Shown here piece after piece: positions 1-11,126 of a stretch of DNA of 46,537 nt. How positions within the stretch are numbered: position 1 is the first letter of the stretch; each line of letters begins with the position of its first letter. The translations under genes were made by a program, and so were the position numbers. The notes under the pieces are model-generated. The model was not told the origin of the DNA, did not search any database, and worked only from the letters and a program-made list of their open reading frames with translations. The stretch is from NCBI GenBank assembly GCA_015680685.1, contig MNCI01017906.1, positions 4,515 to 51,051 of the forward strand, given 5' to 3'. Source of the DNA: Gnetum montanum (lineage: Eukaryota > Streptophyta > Gnetopsida > Gnetales > Gnetaceae).

Positions 1-1065
1 AGGATTCCAACGATATTGAACTAGAGTACTAGGAAAGATCATATCAATCTGCAATTTAACAATTGTCTAATATTTGGCAACATGACGTATATATTGGTTT
101 CAATGAAAAAAATACAGTCTTGATAACTTAAAAGATTTTGAATCTATTTAGAAATCCACCCACAAAAACCTACTTGCTTGATGCACAATTAAATATATAT
201 ATTTATTTATTTATTTATAGACATGGATACTATCTATTGCTTACAAGATATCTAAGACTACTTGTTTAATACTATGTATGTTCTATAGTTATAGGCTCAA
301 GAAAGACTAATCTTTTATGGTGGATAAAACTTTGATTCTTGTTTGAATAATATTGGATGAGTTTTCCTAAGGTAACAATGTTAGCATTCAAATAGCGATT
401 TATATCATGTTTGAAATAGAAAACTAGAAGAAGAGGTACTTCTAGATGTACCATAGATGTCTTAATATAGGTTTTTTTTTTATGATTTTTAGGAGTATTT
501 ATGTTTTGGCATAGAAATGTCATTCCTAGAAAATGCATCACAATCATCCAATAAATGTAGTGAATAACCTATAGTTTCGCTATCCATTGATTGATTAACT
601 CATCTATATAGCTAATTAGTTGTTCTTTTGTAGATTTTCTAAGGGAAACAACTATAGCTATCATTATATTAGGCTACCCTAAAGAGAAACTTCCACTCAA
701 GTAGGGTAATTTTCACAAAGTCCAAGAATGGTTAACAAATTTTGTTCTTGTAAGAGCAAGGGAGAAAATGGTTAAAACTAGGATTTTTGATTTTGTTCAT
801 TCTGCTGAGTTCTTCCACTTCATTAATAAAGATGGTCAATTAGCTGGATTTGTTTAAAAAAATATACATACAATTTTTCATGCAAGTCCATGGTTTGATA
901 ATTGTGTTGGAAATTAATGAGGATTTAGTTTGTAAATTGTTCAATATGCCTTAGGACAATGTAAATGTGGTTGATTAGGAAAGCAAGGACTCAATTAGAA
1001 GGGGCATTCCAAGGGTTTGGCTGAACTCCCATTTGGGTGGGCAGTTATCATTAAAAAGGTGTTAG
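1..1065. other. Left flank of first retrotransposon, no gene seen
   Basis: A+T-rich DNA into which the element at 1071 inserted; it should have been continuous with 11127 onward. A short stretch at about 715-900 on the + strand reads as open protein-like sequence but ends in stops, and I cannot assign it to a family; an old LINE or retroelement relic is possible. Nothing else is supported. Confidence 0.4.
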
Positions 1066-1070
1066 GACTA

Positions 1071-2775
1071 TGAAACACCACTAATTTTGGCCCAACACTT
1101 TGAAATGAGAACAACTCAGAACATTTTCAGCTTTTGGTAGGCAAAAATTTGACTAAGGCATGGATCTCATGCTAGCTTGTCCATTCCCAGCTTATCAAGC
1201 TTACTCATGCTGGCTTGTCCTAGGAATTCACGCTAGCTTACCCTGGGAACTCATGTTGGCTTTCCCTGGGAACTCATGTTGGCTCCACTTCAAGTTTCAG
1301 CATTCGGGAGTTCAAATTTTGGGCCAAATTATGCAAATTTTCTTTCTCACGCTATGGTCATGCTGAGGTCACGCTGGCAGTGTGAGTACAGCATGAGCAA
1401 CTCTAAGAGCCTCAAAACTGAGTCGAAATGATTTCACTTCCAAGGTACAAGTCACCCTCAAGGTTCATTGTTGAAAACTTCAAGTCCCAGCCTCCAGAAT
1501 TCTAGATTTTAGGTCAAAAATTGCAAACTTTTGTAGCTCACGCTGAGGTCATGCTGAGCTCATGATGGCAGCGTGAGTCTAGTGTGAGCTACCATAAGTG
1601 GTTTAAAACAAGATACATCCAAGCTTAATTTTTGACCTACAGATTATTCTCAAGGTCAACCACAATTAGACAATTACTGTACTCAAAGAAATAGGCTTCA
1701 AAGGTCAAAAATTGGTGTGAAATACATCATTTTTAGTTCACTAATGCTGAGGTCACACTAATAGCGTGAGTACTGATCATGCCTAGTCAAAAGCACACCA
1801 GAAACATGCTGAGGACATGCCAAGACAAAATCAACTCATGCTAGAAGCTTTGGTAAAATAGAGATGCCTCAAACAGTCACAAAACCACTCAAATTGACAT
1901 CTTGCAGTAGTCAAATCAGGACTGAGAAGTTTCAAGCAAGCCAGAGTCAATCTCTCTTGTTGTACATTATCATTTTCATTGTAAATTTTCATCATTTGTA
2001 AGATTTTCAAGCTCTTACACTCCAAATTATATCTACTTCCATGGTCATAAGCTAGCTTGCATAAGCCAACACATGCTGTAAGATATAGTGCATTTGGTCA
2101 AGAATGTAGCCCACCTATGCACATCCAATTGACACGTAGCTATCCACCTAACACCTGTCACATGATCCATTTTCCTCTCATTTCTCATCCTTTGATCCAT
2201 CTATGAGTTCCATACCCAAACCTAGCCAAACCTTATAAATACCCCATCTATTCACATAAACGGGGTTGGCAATTTTGAAGGTTGACAGCTTAGGAAACAT
2301 TGACTAGCAACTTTTGGATGCTCGAGTGCACCTGACTCCTAGCATCCAAGCACCTGCAGGCATATTACCCCAGGGCTCAGTGCTTGACTTTCCATCCACA
2401 CGTGTAGCTATGCTTTGACCGGTGCACATTCATTATAACCAATACAATACAGTTCATTTTTTCCTTCCATTATATTGTTTACTTTTTTTACATTTAGATT
2501 ACGTCTTGTTTGCAATACTGTTCTGTACACAATCTGGTTACATTTTGTGCATCATTTTTTACATTTTGAACATCAGTTATGATAACCCCAGCACAAGCCA
2601 TAGCTTACATTCGGGGAAGTCCTTGTTTGATTTGCGTGCAGAGCATCTAAGGCACTCTACCTTAATTTTCTTTTCTAGCTTGCCCTCGCGCGAAGGCAAG
2701 GTCAGCTGTACCCATCCGATGATCTTTCAGCATTTTTTTTCTTCCAGCCTTACGCTGATAATTTCAGTCAGTACA
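1071..2775 (+). repeat. 5' LTR of the + strand Ty3 element
   Basis: The LTR has TG...CA ends and is near-identical in structure to 9418-11121. Its first 550 bp carry many short CTCAYGCT/GGCTTG units and their reverse complement AGCGTGAG. A TATA box, TATAAATA, lies at 2234-2241 after a CCAAACC stretch, giving a likely U3/R border about 30 bp downstream. The two LTRs differ mostly by C/T and G/A changes, so the insertion is old. Confidence 0.9.
2234..2241 (+). promoter_or_regulatory. LTR TATA box (5' LTR)
   Basis: The sequence is CCTTATAAATACCCC, a canonical plant TATA context, and it is conserved at the matching place in the 3' LTR (10580-10587). It would drive + strand transcription of the gag-protease message, starting roughly at 2265-2275. 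Confidence 0.65.
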
Positions 2776-2782
2776 ATAAAAT

Positions 2783-2798
2783 TGGTACTAGAAGGATG
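2783..2798 (+). other. Primer binding site, tRNA-Met-like
   Basis: TGGTACTAGAAGG lies 7 bp inside the LTR end and resembles the TGGTATCAGAGCC initiator-Met primer site with two or three changes. The position is right, but the match is imperfect, so the tRNA assignment is tentative. Confidence 0.5.
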
Positions 2799-2834
2799 GC
2801 CAAACTTGTTTACCATCTATTAAAAACTGAAACC

Positions 2835-3060
2835 AAAGCTCGGCTTTTCAAGCTAGCCTACACATGCTCGACTTCACTTACTTATGCTAAACCTAGTTGC
2901 TCACACTGTTAGCTTGCTCACACTGTTAGCTTAATCATGCTAGCTTGACCACCTAGCTTACGCATGCTCAGCTTGTCCAACCCAGTTACTCATGTTGAGC
3001 CCAACTTACTCACGCTGAGCCTAGCTTGCTCATGCTAGCTTATCAAGCTAGCTTACTTAC
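2835..3060 (+). repeat. Degenerate leader repeats (CTCATGCT/AGCTTG units)
   Basis: The leader between primer site and gag consists of about ten degenerate units of 20-25 bp built from CTCAYGCTNAGC and AGCTTGC. The same units occur in the first third of the LTRs. It contains no ORF. It could be a packaging or structured leader, or simply an expanded repeat. Confidence 0.6.
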
Positions 3061-3090
3061 ACTACTATGAAATCTTCCCATATCAAAACA

Positions 3091-6000
3091 ATGGCACTAC
3101 AGATCTCTAACTTTGGGGCTGGGACCTTAAACTCTATGACTACGACAGAATCCATAACTGTCATTGAAGTGATAAACCCTCAAGGCTCAACTTGTCAGTC
3201 ACTTAGGCTATAGGGCAAAGATCCTACTTACGCAATTCTCACACCAGAACAATATAGCTTCATCTGTGTGAAGATTCAAGCCAACCTGCCTATCGATCGT
3301 GTAGAGAGAGAAGCAAAATGAAATTATGAGCTCATTTACAAGGGAGGTCATGAGTTCACTCCCTCAGTATCTGACGTAATTCCCCTTTCTAAGCCCCACC
3401 ATCATCTCATATCTCAGCTTCTCATGGCAAGGAATCAAACCTTGCAGCCATCTCTGATAGAGCCTCAAAGCAGAGATGAGGAAGACGACTTTGCAGTCCA
3501 ATCTGAGCATGGGGATTCGTACCACACCTTCAGTCCTCATGCCCATACAAACCCATCATTCCAACCTTTCTTGGAAGAAACGATACTTCCCCCTTTATCT
3601 ATAAACACTCGAGCACCGGTTTCTCTATAAGAAGTACCCACTATCATTCCAACCTTTCCCATGCCCAACATTCAATCTGATACATCCATCTCCATCATAC
3701 CCCTACAAATGCAGTCTCAACAACCCCCTCCTCAAACTAATTCAAGATCAATCTTCCAACCCCAAGTAATTGGGATGCCATCAGTTATACCAGCTTCCAT
3801 GTCCATCCATTACATACCACAAGTACAAACCCATGGAGCACCTTTGATTACATCAGCCCAACACATTCAAGGCATTACCTGACAAACTATGGCTAGGTAG
3901 TGGGGTTCACTAGCTATTCAGAAGTACCAAACTTCTCACTATAAGGTACCACATCCTACAATCCCATCTCTGAATGTTTCTTTGCCACAACAACCAACAA
4001 TCCAACAATCTCCCTTTCCACAAACTGTACAACAATCAAACTACTACCAATCACAATCTACTCAACTAGCCAATCTGCCTACTGCCCAAGAGTGGACAGA
4101 CACAAAGAAAATGATGCACTCATTAACCGAAAAGTTAAAATGCCTCAAAACTACAAACACTGAGGAAGTCAAAGTGTTGGACTTCTACCAAGATGACCCA
4201 ATCCACCCTTCAGTTCCACCGTTAACCTTACCAAAGGGAATCTCATTACCTCAACTAACTAAGTACAATGGAGAGGGACATCCAAATTCCCATTTGGTAA
4301 CATTTTGACTAGAATTTCTATTGCTTCAAGCCTAGCCTCATGCAATTCTACGTGTATTTGCTATGTCCCTGATAGGAAGAGCCTTAGAATGGTACCAAGA
4401 TTTACCCCCCAACTCCATATCCTCTCTAGAAGATTTGTTACATCAATTCATTAGTTTTTTTAAATATAATTTAAAGCCTGAAGCCACGCTAGATGGTCTA
4501 ATTCAGATTAAATAAGCACTGTTAGAGCCAGTGCAAAAATTCATCCAAAGGTGGAGCACAACCTTGAATAAACTTCATGAGCCCATACCTGAGACATACT
4601 TGCTTACCATTCTTAAGGCTATCATGAACGACTTTGTTAAATCAAAACTTTATTATTTGAGTGCTCGTACTTTGAGTCAAGCATTTGCACAGATTAAGAA
4701 CATAGAAGAGGCAATGCAATCAAGTAATGACCCAGCTTATGTGGCCTATAGAAACCAACATGCTCGCAAGCAAAACACAATAGTGGCAACGGTGGTCGCA
4801 AGTACAAAAGCAACCAACTGGGGACCAACAGCTAAGCAACCCAAAGCCCTAGCTAACAAAACTGCTAATTCTGGCAACAACTCACCTACATTGACAAGGG
4901 CTACCCCAAGGCCCAACTTTCAGCGCAAGGCCCACTCAAAGTATACACCACTACCGATGCAACCCTCTGAACTACTAGAGCAACTCTTGAAAGCTGGGCA
5001 AATCCAACACAAACACGTATCCGTGATTACCCACCAAAAACATGATAGGTATTGTGAACTACTAAGGAACCCCACATTAGTAGTACCAAATGAGCCCCCC
5101 ATCCCACAACATTTTAAATTGGACCAATATTGTCATTACCATCAATTGGCTGGTCATAGTACAGATAACTATCATTATTTGCAAGATGACCTGTAGAGAA
5201 TGATAGAACGAGGCCAACTAGTAATCGACACGATAAGTTAGTCTAACACAGACGATGCCTCCTATGTCATAAATTCCATTAGCATAGGTGGCAATACTAA
5301 ACCTATGCAACAACCTTTTATGATCTGTGTGCCTCCTAACAAGGCAAGGACCCACTCCACCTCCATAAGTAAGAGGCCTCCCTTTGTTATCAAAGTGCCA
5401 CCTCAGGCACCTACAATACCCTTTATGGTCAAAGTTTTGAACCAACCGACCACTAAGATGTTAAATTTCCATGATGCAACAACAAGAACCACTACGAAAC
5501 CTTTTGTTATCAAGGTGTCACAATGAGTTGGTCACACAACAACTCCTAAACCACCCTTTATCATAAGGGTGCCACAACATGATGGCCCCTCATCTACCTA
5601 AAGCCCAATAGTGGGCAACATCTTGATCCCTCCTCCTTCAAGGATTGACCCCATTAGTAACCTGGGTAGGCCCACCAAATGGCAAATTAAGAGGACAAAT
5701 GAGCACCTCACAACCCCCATGGCTAAAGCAAAGGCCACAACTAACAAACAATAACTGAACACTAAGGTCCCTACCCCCAAGCAAGCCAAGAAAACCAAGC
5801 CCAAGTCCCCTTCCCAAGAGATCTTTCTTTCAAGCCACATGAAGGAAATCAAGGCCAACATAACAACTAATGTCAAGGACTTTGTAGCTGCGCTAACCTA
5901 GGTGAAGCAAACGCTCAAGCAAAAGAACACAACATTGAGCTTGTACGACCTAGTCATGACTTCATCTACTCAATGCCAAGCATTGGCCAAGATCTTGGCC

Positions 6001-6828
6001 TCCATTCCTATTACAGAGGACATCCCTACAAATGAGGCATCCATCCATGCAACAATGCTACCCCCTACACCACAAGAATTAGGTTCAAAAACCCTTGCCT
6101 TTTGCGATGATGTAGTCAAAGTCAACCCCAAACAAAGAAAGGTCACTATAGCTCCACTATCCATTAGCATTTATGTTGGATAGTGTACCATCTACAGAGT
6201 ACATGTTGATGATGGTGTAGCAAAAAATGCAATCTTGTACTTTGTCATCGACAAGCTAGGCCTGGCAAATGAAATCAAGCCAACCAAAACCACGTGTCTA
6301 AAATCCTTCAATGGATCACGTGTCACAGTCAGGGGTACAATCAACTTAGGCTTTGTAGCATGGGACCAATTCCCCACATCGGCTTAATTCGTAGTGGTTG
6401 ATGAAATGCTAGGGTTTAATCTGATCCTAGGATGGCCTTGGCTAGCTCAACTTAGAGCTGTATCCTCACCAATCCATTAAGAAATCCACCTACCTTATGA
6501 GGGTGGTGAAATCATCATACACGGGAACATGACAACATCACTCACTTCCTCATGCCCAGGAATGGATCAAGGGTCAGAAATTGAATTCTCTGAGCCTAAA
6601 CAAGGAACCATGAGTATACTTCAAGACATGAACCCAACATTAACTCATGATCCTACTAAAACTGAGGAAGCACTAGACGACACAGACATAGGATCCATTC
6701 CCACCGACGTCTCTTGGTTGGAGCTACCTTTTCACATCTCCAGTGAAGGGGACGGGGAGTATAAGATCATACCTACATGTCCTACCCCTCACGTCAAAAT
6801 ACGAAAAATAGAAAAACAAACTAAATAA
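3091..6828 (+). pseudogene. Retrotransposon gag-protease polyprotein, stop-riddled
   Basis: One reading frame of 1246 codons runs from ATG 3091 to TAA 6826-6828 without a detectable frameshift but with about 20 in-frame stops, mostly TAG/TGA/TAA where CAG, CGA, CAA or TGG would be expected. In order it holds a Q/P-rich N-terminal region (about residues 110-330); a gag capsid region (about 378-560) with the L-x-K-Y-N-G-x-G-x-P start and an LEWYQDL helix; and a decayed zinc knuckle (about 681-697) where C-x2-H...GHSTDN has lost its last cysteine. Next come repeats of a PFVIKVP motif (about 740-830) and a retropepsin-like segment (about 1025-1140) with an active-site triad reading D-D-G at 6208-6216 and the flap-side motif FNLILGWPW at about 6415-6441. 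Plant Ty3 elements of this branch often have D-N-G rather than D-T-G, so D-D-G need not be damage. The frame stops before any RT. A C-terminal acidic tail follows the protease. Confidence 0.85.
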
Positions 6829-6835
6829 CTAGGGC

Positions 6836-7056
6836 AAACTATTGAGCATTTGAAATGATGTTAAACTACCAAGCATTTGAAATGTTGTTAAACTACCAAC
6901 CATCCAAAATGACATTAAACTACCAAGCATCCGAAATGACATTAAACTACCAACCGTCCGAAATGACATTAAACTACCAACCGTCCAGTACGACGTTAAA
7001 TTGCTAGCGAACATCCACAATGACATTAAACTAGCCACGGTCAGAAATGACCAGTT
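6836..7056 (+). repeat. 27-bp tandem repeat array
   Basis: About seven copies of a 27-bp unit with the core GACATTAAACTACCAACCG, diverging toward both ends, start a few bases after the gag-protease stop. The unit is a multiple of three, but the frame is closed by stops, so there is no sign it is coding now. Confidence 0.85.
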
Positions 7057-7548
7057 CTTTTTAAAACTCTCTAAAACTGTTATTGCTTTCGGCCCACTAT
7101 GGCCTAAAACTGGTGATCATTCTTTCTTTAACACATACATGATAGTCCATCATGACTTTAAACTGATGTACACGGCCTGAAATAGCTTTAAACTAGAGCC
7201 AACAAGTTATGAATTCACGAACTCTCGTTATGTTGTATTAAATTTTCATTTACAAGTTACAAGTCACAATTTTGATTCATGCCTTCTTGTTGCTTTCCTT
7301 TGTTACAAATATTTGATTTACATTTTGTTCTCTCATTTCACATTCACTACATGCATATGTTCACGATAATACCTGAGAAAATAAATTAAAAGAGAAAACA
7401 CATAAAAACAAAAAAAATATACGTCAATATGGTAATAAAATTCCAACACATTATGCCATTATTAGATCCATATCATTACATATGACCATCATACATTTTC
7501 ATTAAAAATCCAAAAAATTTAGTAGCTAAGGCTGGGCCAACAATTAGC
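7057..7548. other. Non-coding interior of the + strand element
   Basis: A+T-rich sequence with scattered TAAACTG units, like those of the neighbouring arrays, up to about 7200. No RT, RNase H or integrase core motif is seen in any frame. Pol would be expected here in an autonomous relative. Confidence 0.6.
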
Positions 7549-7641
7549 TCATACATCAGTACTAGGAGGGGGATGGCCCCCAAAATCCTCCTCATCATCT
7601 GCTCCTACTCCAGTAGGACCAGCCTCATCGTTACTAGGTTC
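7549..7641 (-). other. Possible terminal exon of an antisense ORF
   Basis: On the - strand a 31-codon open stretch, acidic and G/P-rich (with DDEEDFGGHPPP), ends in TGA. It is preceded by a long pyrimidine run and GTAG (7642-7645), a very good plant 3' splice site. Some plant Tat elements carry antisense ORFs between integrase and 3' LTR, so a spliced antisense gene is conceivable. I cannot identify the upstream exons: open - strand stretches at 9241-8868 are unassigned. Chance is a real alternative. Confidence 0.3.
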
Positions 7642-7740
7642 CTACAATAGAACAAAAACAAAAAAAACATACAAGTAAGCATAACAAAACAACTCATAAA
7701 TATAAAATCATACAAAAGTAATCGCCATAATAAAACACTC

Positions 7741-7869
7741 ACAGGAAGAGAAAGACCTTACTTAGTCATCAAGGTGTACAATAATGGAGCATTCAAACTT
7801 GCTGACATGGACAAGAATGAGTTCGCCAATCCCAGAAATCACCTGTACCTGAAATGGTACTATGTCTGA
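7741..7869 (+). pseudogene. Integrase C-terminal relic (end of pol)
   Basis: A 42-codon open stretch begins GRERPYLVIKVYNNGAF, continues with an L-A-D-M-D segment and a P-x-N-x-x-x-L-K-x-Y-Y ending, then TGA. This is the usual last portion of Ty3 plant integrases (G-P-Y-x-V-x-x-V...G-A-Y-x-L-x-D...P-x-N-x-x-H-L-K-x-Y-Y). It shows that the element derives from one with full pol, and that RT, RNase H and the integrase core were deleted between 6828 and 7741. Confidence 0.65.
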
Positions 7870-7879
7870 TGAACTTGAG

Positions 7880-8262
7880 GTATGTAACAGTCCTGGCATC
7901 ATGACCTAAAATTGATACCATAGAAAGGTCCTAGTGTCACGACCTAAACCTGATACCATAGAATGGTCTTGGGGCTATGACTTGAAATTGGCACCATAGA
8001 GTGTCTTGGTGTCATGACAGTAAACTGACACCACAGAGCTCCACCTAGTATGACACTAAACTGCCACATTTGTCTGCCATGACATAAAACTAGCATGGAG
8101 AGTCTACTAAGACTATAAACTGGTTTGTCTCTTCACAGTCTGCTACAACTATAAACTAGCACTGCACCATCCGCTACAACGCTAAACTGGCACCATCCAA
8201 AGTGTTATGACATGAAACTAACTCGCAACAATTTGCTAAGACTATAAACTAGCGACATCATC
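7880..8262 (+). repeat. Degenerate 35-40 bp tandem repeats
   Basis: Roughly ten diverged units share a core like TATGACNNTAAACTGGCACCAT. The TAAACT core also occurs in the 27-bp array at 6836, so the two arrays probably have one origin and are separated by the integrase relic and A+T-rich DNA. Confidence 0.65.
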
Positions 8263-9404
8263 GATGACCAAGCAATACTTGAAAAGATATGTTGCTCCAA
8301 TTGGCTATACGTGTTCCACAAAGACTTGTTGCATAATTTGTCCCACGACCCAAATGAAGCCGATGCTATTCATAACCCTGTTTGCTTTGAAATTGCACAC
8401 AGTGGCTCCATCTACTTGGTTTTTTTCAAGTCTAAAGTACTTTGTTAACTAATTCATTTGTGGTTTTCTTGTCTTCTTGGAGTTGTGTTTGTAGGATGAC
8501 ATGCCTAAGGCATTCGTGCATAGGTCCACTTCATCATGACGACAAGGTATCACATTCTTCCTAACACATGTAACTGTGTTAATCAATCCATTTATAAGTA
8601 CATTCCCAACTCCTGGTACATTCCCTATTCCCCATCATGTTCCCCTTATTCTATTCAATGATACCCTTGATACATTCTACTCATCCCAAAACCCTTGATA
8701 CACTGTTGCACACTGTGTTTCTCTAAGCAGTTGAAATGCAAAACACAGTACACAGTACATGATACAAATGCAAGCGCATGAGCACGAGCATAGAACTGAA
8801 AGCAAGCTCTTCCAAAAATAAAAAAACAAACAAAAAAGAAAATAAACAAAAAAAAAGAACAAAAAAATCAAAGAGCAAAATGCATGGAAAAGGTCTTCAT
8901 GACCCCGTTGACATCATAGACCAAAGACCATTGGCTCTTCTCATACAACCCTAGGTGGGGAGGCAATTGCTTAGAAAAATAGTTACACTCGTCTCTCAAA
9001 ACATCATGTTGCACATCATCACGTGGCTTTGGCTGTTTACAATGGACTCTCGTAAACACTCTACAAGAGTTCTGTTTCTCCAAAGAATGAACCTCCTATG
9101 TCTTGGTTCTGAGTTTGCTAAACAATGGCTATTGACAAGGACCAAAAATATGACTTGTTCATGTGAGAGCATTCCTCTCCCACAATTCCAATAGCAATTA
9201 TAACCCTTGATCAACTCCTGATTTCCCCCAATTACGACCAATTCCCTTGTATCTTAAAACACATTTGCCCAATCCCATGTACTTTTGAACACAGTGCAAT
9301 GACATCCAGCCAAGGGCCGACGGATAATGCTTGGTGCTTGGTTGGTCATGGTGTTTTGTACTTCTTTGTCGATGCCTCTTAGGTGGATTCCTCAAGATGT
9401 CAAC
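8263..9404. other. Non-coding region before the 3' LTR
   Basis: No supported gene. An A-rich run at 8816-8878 and a few open - strand stretches (9083-8868, 9241-8996) of unknown meaning are present. Long regions between integrase and polypurine tract are common in Tat-type elements. Confidence 0.5.
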
Positions 9405-9417
9405 AAAGAGGAGCTAA
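9405..9417 (+). other. Polypurine tract
   Basis: AAAGAGGAGCTAA lies directly before the TGAAAC start of the 3' LTR, the expected plus-strand priming site. It is interrupted by CT, as expected in a decayed copy. Confidence 0.5.
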
Positions 9418-11121
9418 TGAAACACCACTAATTTTGGCCCAACACTTTGAAACGAGACCAACTTAGAACCTTTTCAACTTTTGGGAGGTAAAAATTTGAC
9501 TAAGGCATGGAACTCATGCCAGCTTGCCCACGCCCAGCTTGTCAAGCTTACTCATGTTGGCTTGTCCTAAGAACTCACACTGGCTTGCCTTGGGAACTCA
9601 CATTGGCTTGCCCTGGGAACTCATGTTGGCTCCACTTCAAGTTTCGGCATTCGGGAGTTCAAATTTTGGGCAAATTATGCAAATTTTCTCACTCACACTG
9701 TGGTCATGCTGAGGTCACACTAGCAGCGTGAGCAACTCTGAGAGCCTCAAAATATAGTCAAAATAATTTGATTTCCAAGGTACAAGTCACCCTCAGGGTT
9801 CATTGTTGACAACTTCAAGTCCCAGCCTCCAGAATTCTAGATTTTAGGTCCAAAATTGCAAGTTTTTGTAGCTCACGTTGAGGTCACGTTGGCAGCATGA
9901 GTCCAGCGTGAGCTACCATAAGTGGTTTAAAACAAGGCACATCCAAGCTCAATTTTTTACCTACAGATTACTCTCAAGGTCAACCATAGTCAGATAGTTT
10001 TTGTACTCAAAGAAATAGGCTTCAAAGGTCAAAAATTGGTGTGAAATACGTCATTTTTTGTTCACTCACGCGGAGGTCACACTGGCATCATGAGTACAGC
10101 ATGAGTCCAACATGAGTACTGATCATGCCTGGTCAAAAGCACACCAAACACATGTTGAGGACATGCTAAGAAAAAATCAACTCAGGCTGGAAGCTCTGGT
10201 GAAATAGAGATGCCTCAAACAGTCACAAAACCACTTAAATCGACATCCTGTAGTAGTCAAATCAGGACCGAGAAGTTTCAAGCAAGCCGAAGTCAATATA
10301 TCTTGTTGTACATTATCATTTTCATTGTAAATTTTCATCATTTGTAAGCTTTTCAAGCTCTTACGCTCCAAATTGTATCTGCTTCCATGGGCGTAAGTTA
10401 GCTTGCATAAGCCAACACACGCTGTAAGATACAGTGCATCTGGTCAAGAACGTAGCCTGCCTATACACTTCCAATTGACACGTAGCTATCCACCTAACAC
10501 CTGTTACATGATCCATTTTCCTCTCATTTCTTAGCCATTCATCCATCTATGAGTTCCATACCCAAACCTAGCCAAACCTTATAAATACCCAATCCATTCA
10601 CATAAATGAGGTTGGCAATTTTGAAGGTTGACAACTTAGGAAACACTAACTAGCAAATTTTGGATGCTCGGGCGAACCTGACTCCTAGCATCCAAGCACC
10701 TGTAGGCATATTACCCCAGGGCTCAGCACTTGACTTTCCTTCCACACATGCAACTATGCTTTAACTGGTGCACATTCATTCTAAGTAATACAATATAGTT
10801 CATTTTTCCTTCCATTATATTGTTTACTCTTTTTTACATTTAGTTTACATCTTGTTTGCAATACTGTTCTGTACATGATATGTTTGCATTTTCTGCATCA
10901 CTATTTACATTTCGAACATCAGTTACGATAACCCCAGTGCAAGCCATAGCTTATGTTTAGGGAAGTCCTTGTTTGATTTGCGTGCAGACCATCCAAGGTA
11001 CTCTACCTTCATTTTCTTTTCCAGCTTGCCCTCATGCAAAAATAGGGTTAGCTGTACCCGTCCAATGCTCTTTCAGCGTTTTTTTCCTTCCAGCCTTACG
11101 TCAACGATTTCGGTCAGTACA
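9418..11121 (+). repeat. 3' LTR of the + strand Ty3 element
   Basis: Partner of 1071-2775 with the same ends, the same CTCAYGCT-rich first third and a conserved TATA box (TATAAATA, 10580-10587). It is flanked by aacta. Confidence 0.9.
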
Positions 11122-11126
11122 AACTA

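Larger units (their letters stand above)
1066..11126 (+). mobile_element. Ty3-type LTR retrotransposon with gag-protease but no RT/RNase H
   Basis: Two direct repeats of 1705 and 1704 bp (1071-2775 and 9418-11121) begin TGAAACACC and end CAGTACA. They are flanked by gacta (1066-1070) and aacta (11122-11126), a 5-bp target duplication with one G/A difference. Directly inside the left LTR is a primer-site-like TGGTACTAGAAGG (2783-2795), close to the tRNA-iMet-type TGGTATCAGAGCC. A purine run, AAAGAGGAGC, precedes the right LTR. The 6.6-kb interior holds a leader with repeats, one gag-protease frame (3091-6828), tandem repeats, an integrase tail (7741-7869) and about 1.5 kb of non-coding sequence. 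No RT, RNase H or integrase core is present, so it would have needed enzymes from a relative. The gag and protease motifs fit the plant Tat/Athila branch of Ty3 elements; the exact clade is not settled. Confidence 0.9.

Noticed and set aside
2422-2823. 133-codon + strand open stretch across the 5' LTR end
   Set aside because: It crosses the LTR/primer-site border and has no homologue frame in the 3' LTR beyond shared LTR sequence; T-rich LTR sequence gives hydrophobic residues by chance.
6829-7038. - strand repetitive ORF (S-L-M-S-F repeats)
   Set aside because: It is simply the 27-bp repeat array read on the opposite strand; a 9-codon unit keeps any frame open.
8655-8871. - strand F-rich open stretches
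   Set aside because: These come from the A-rich run at 8816-8878 and have no coding features.
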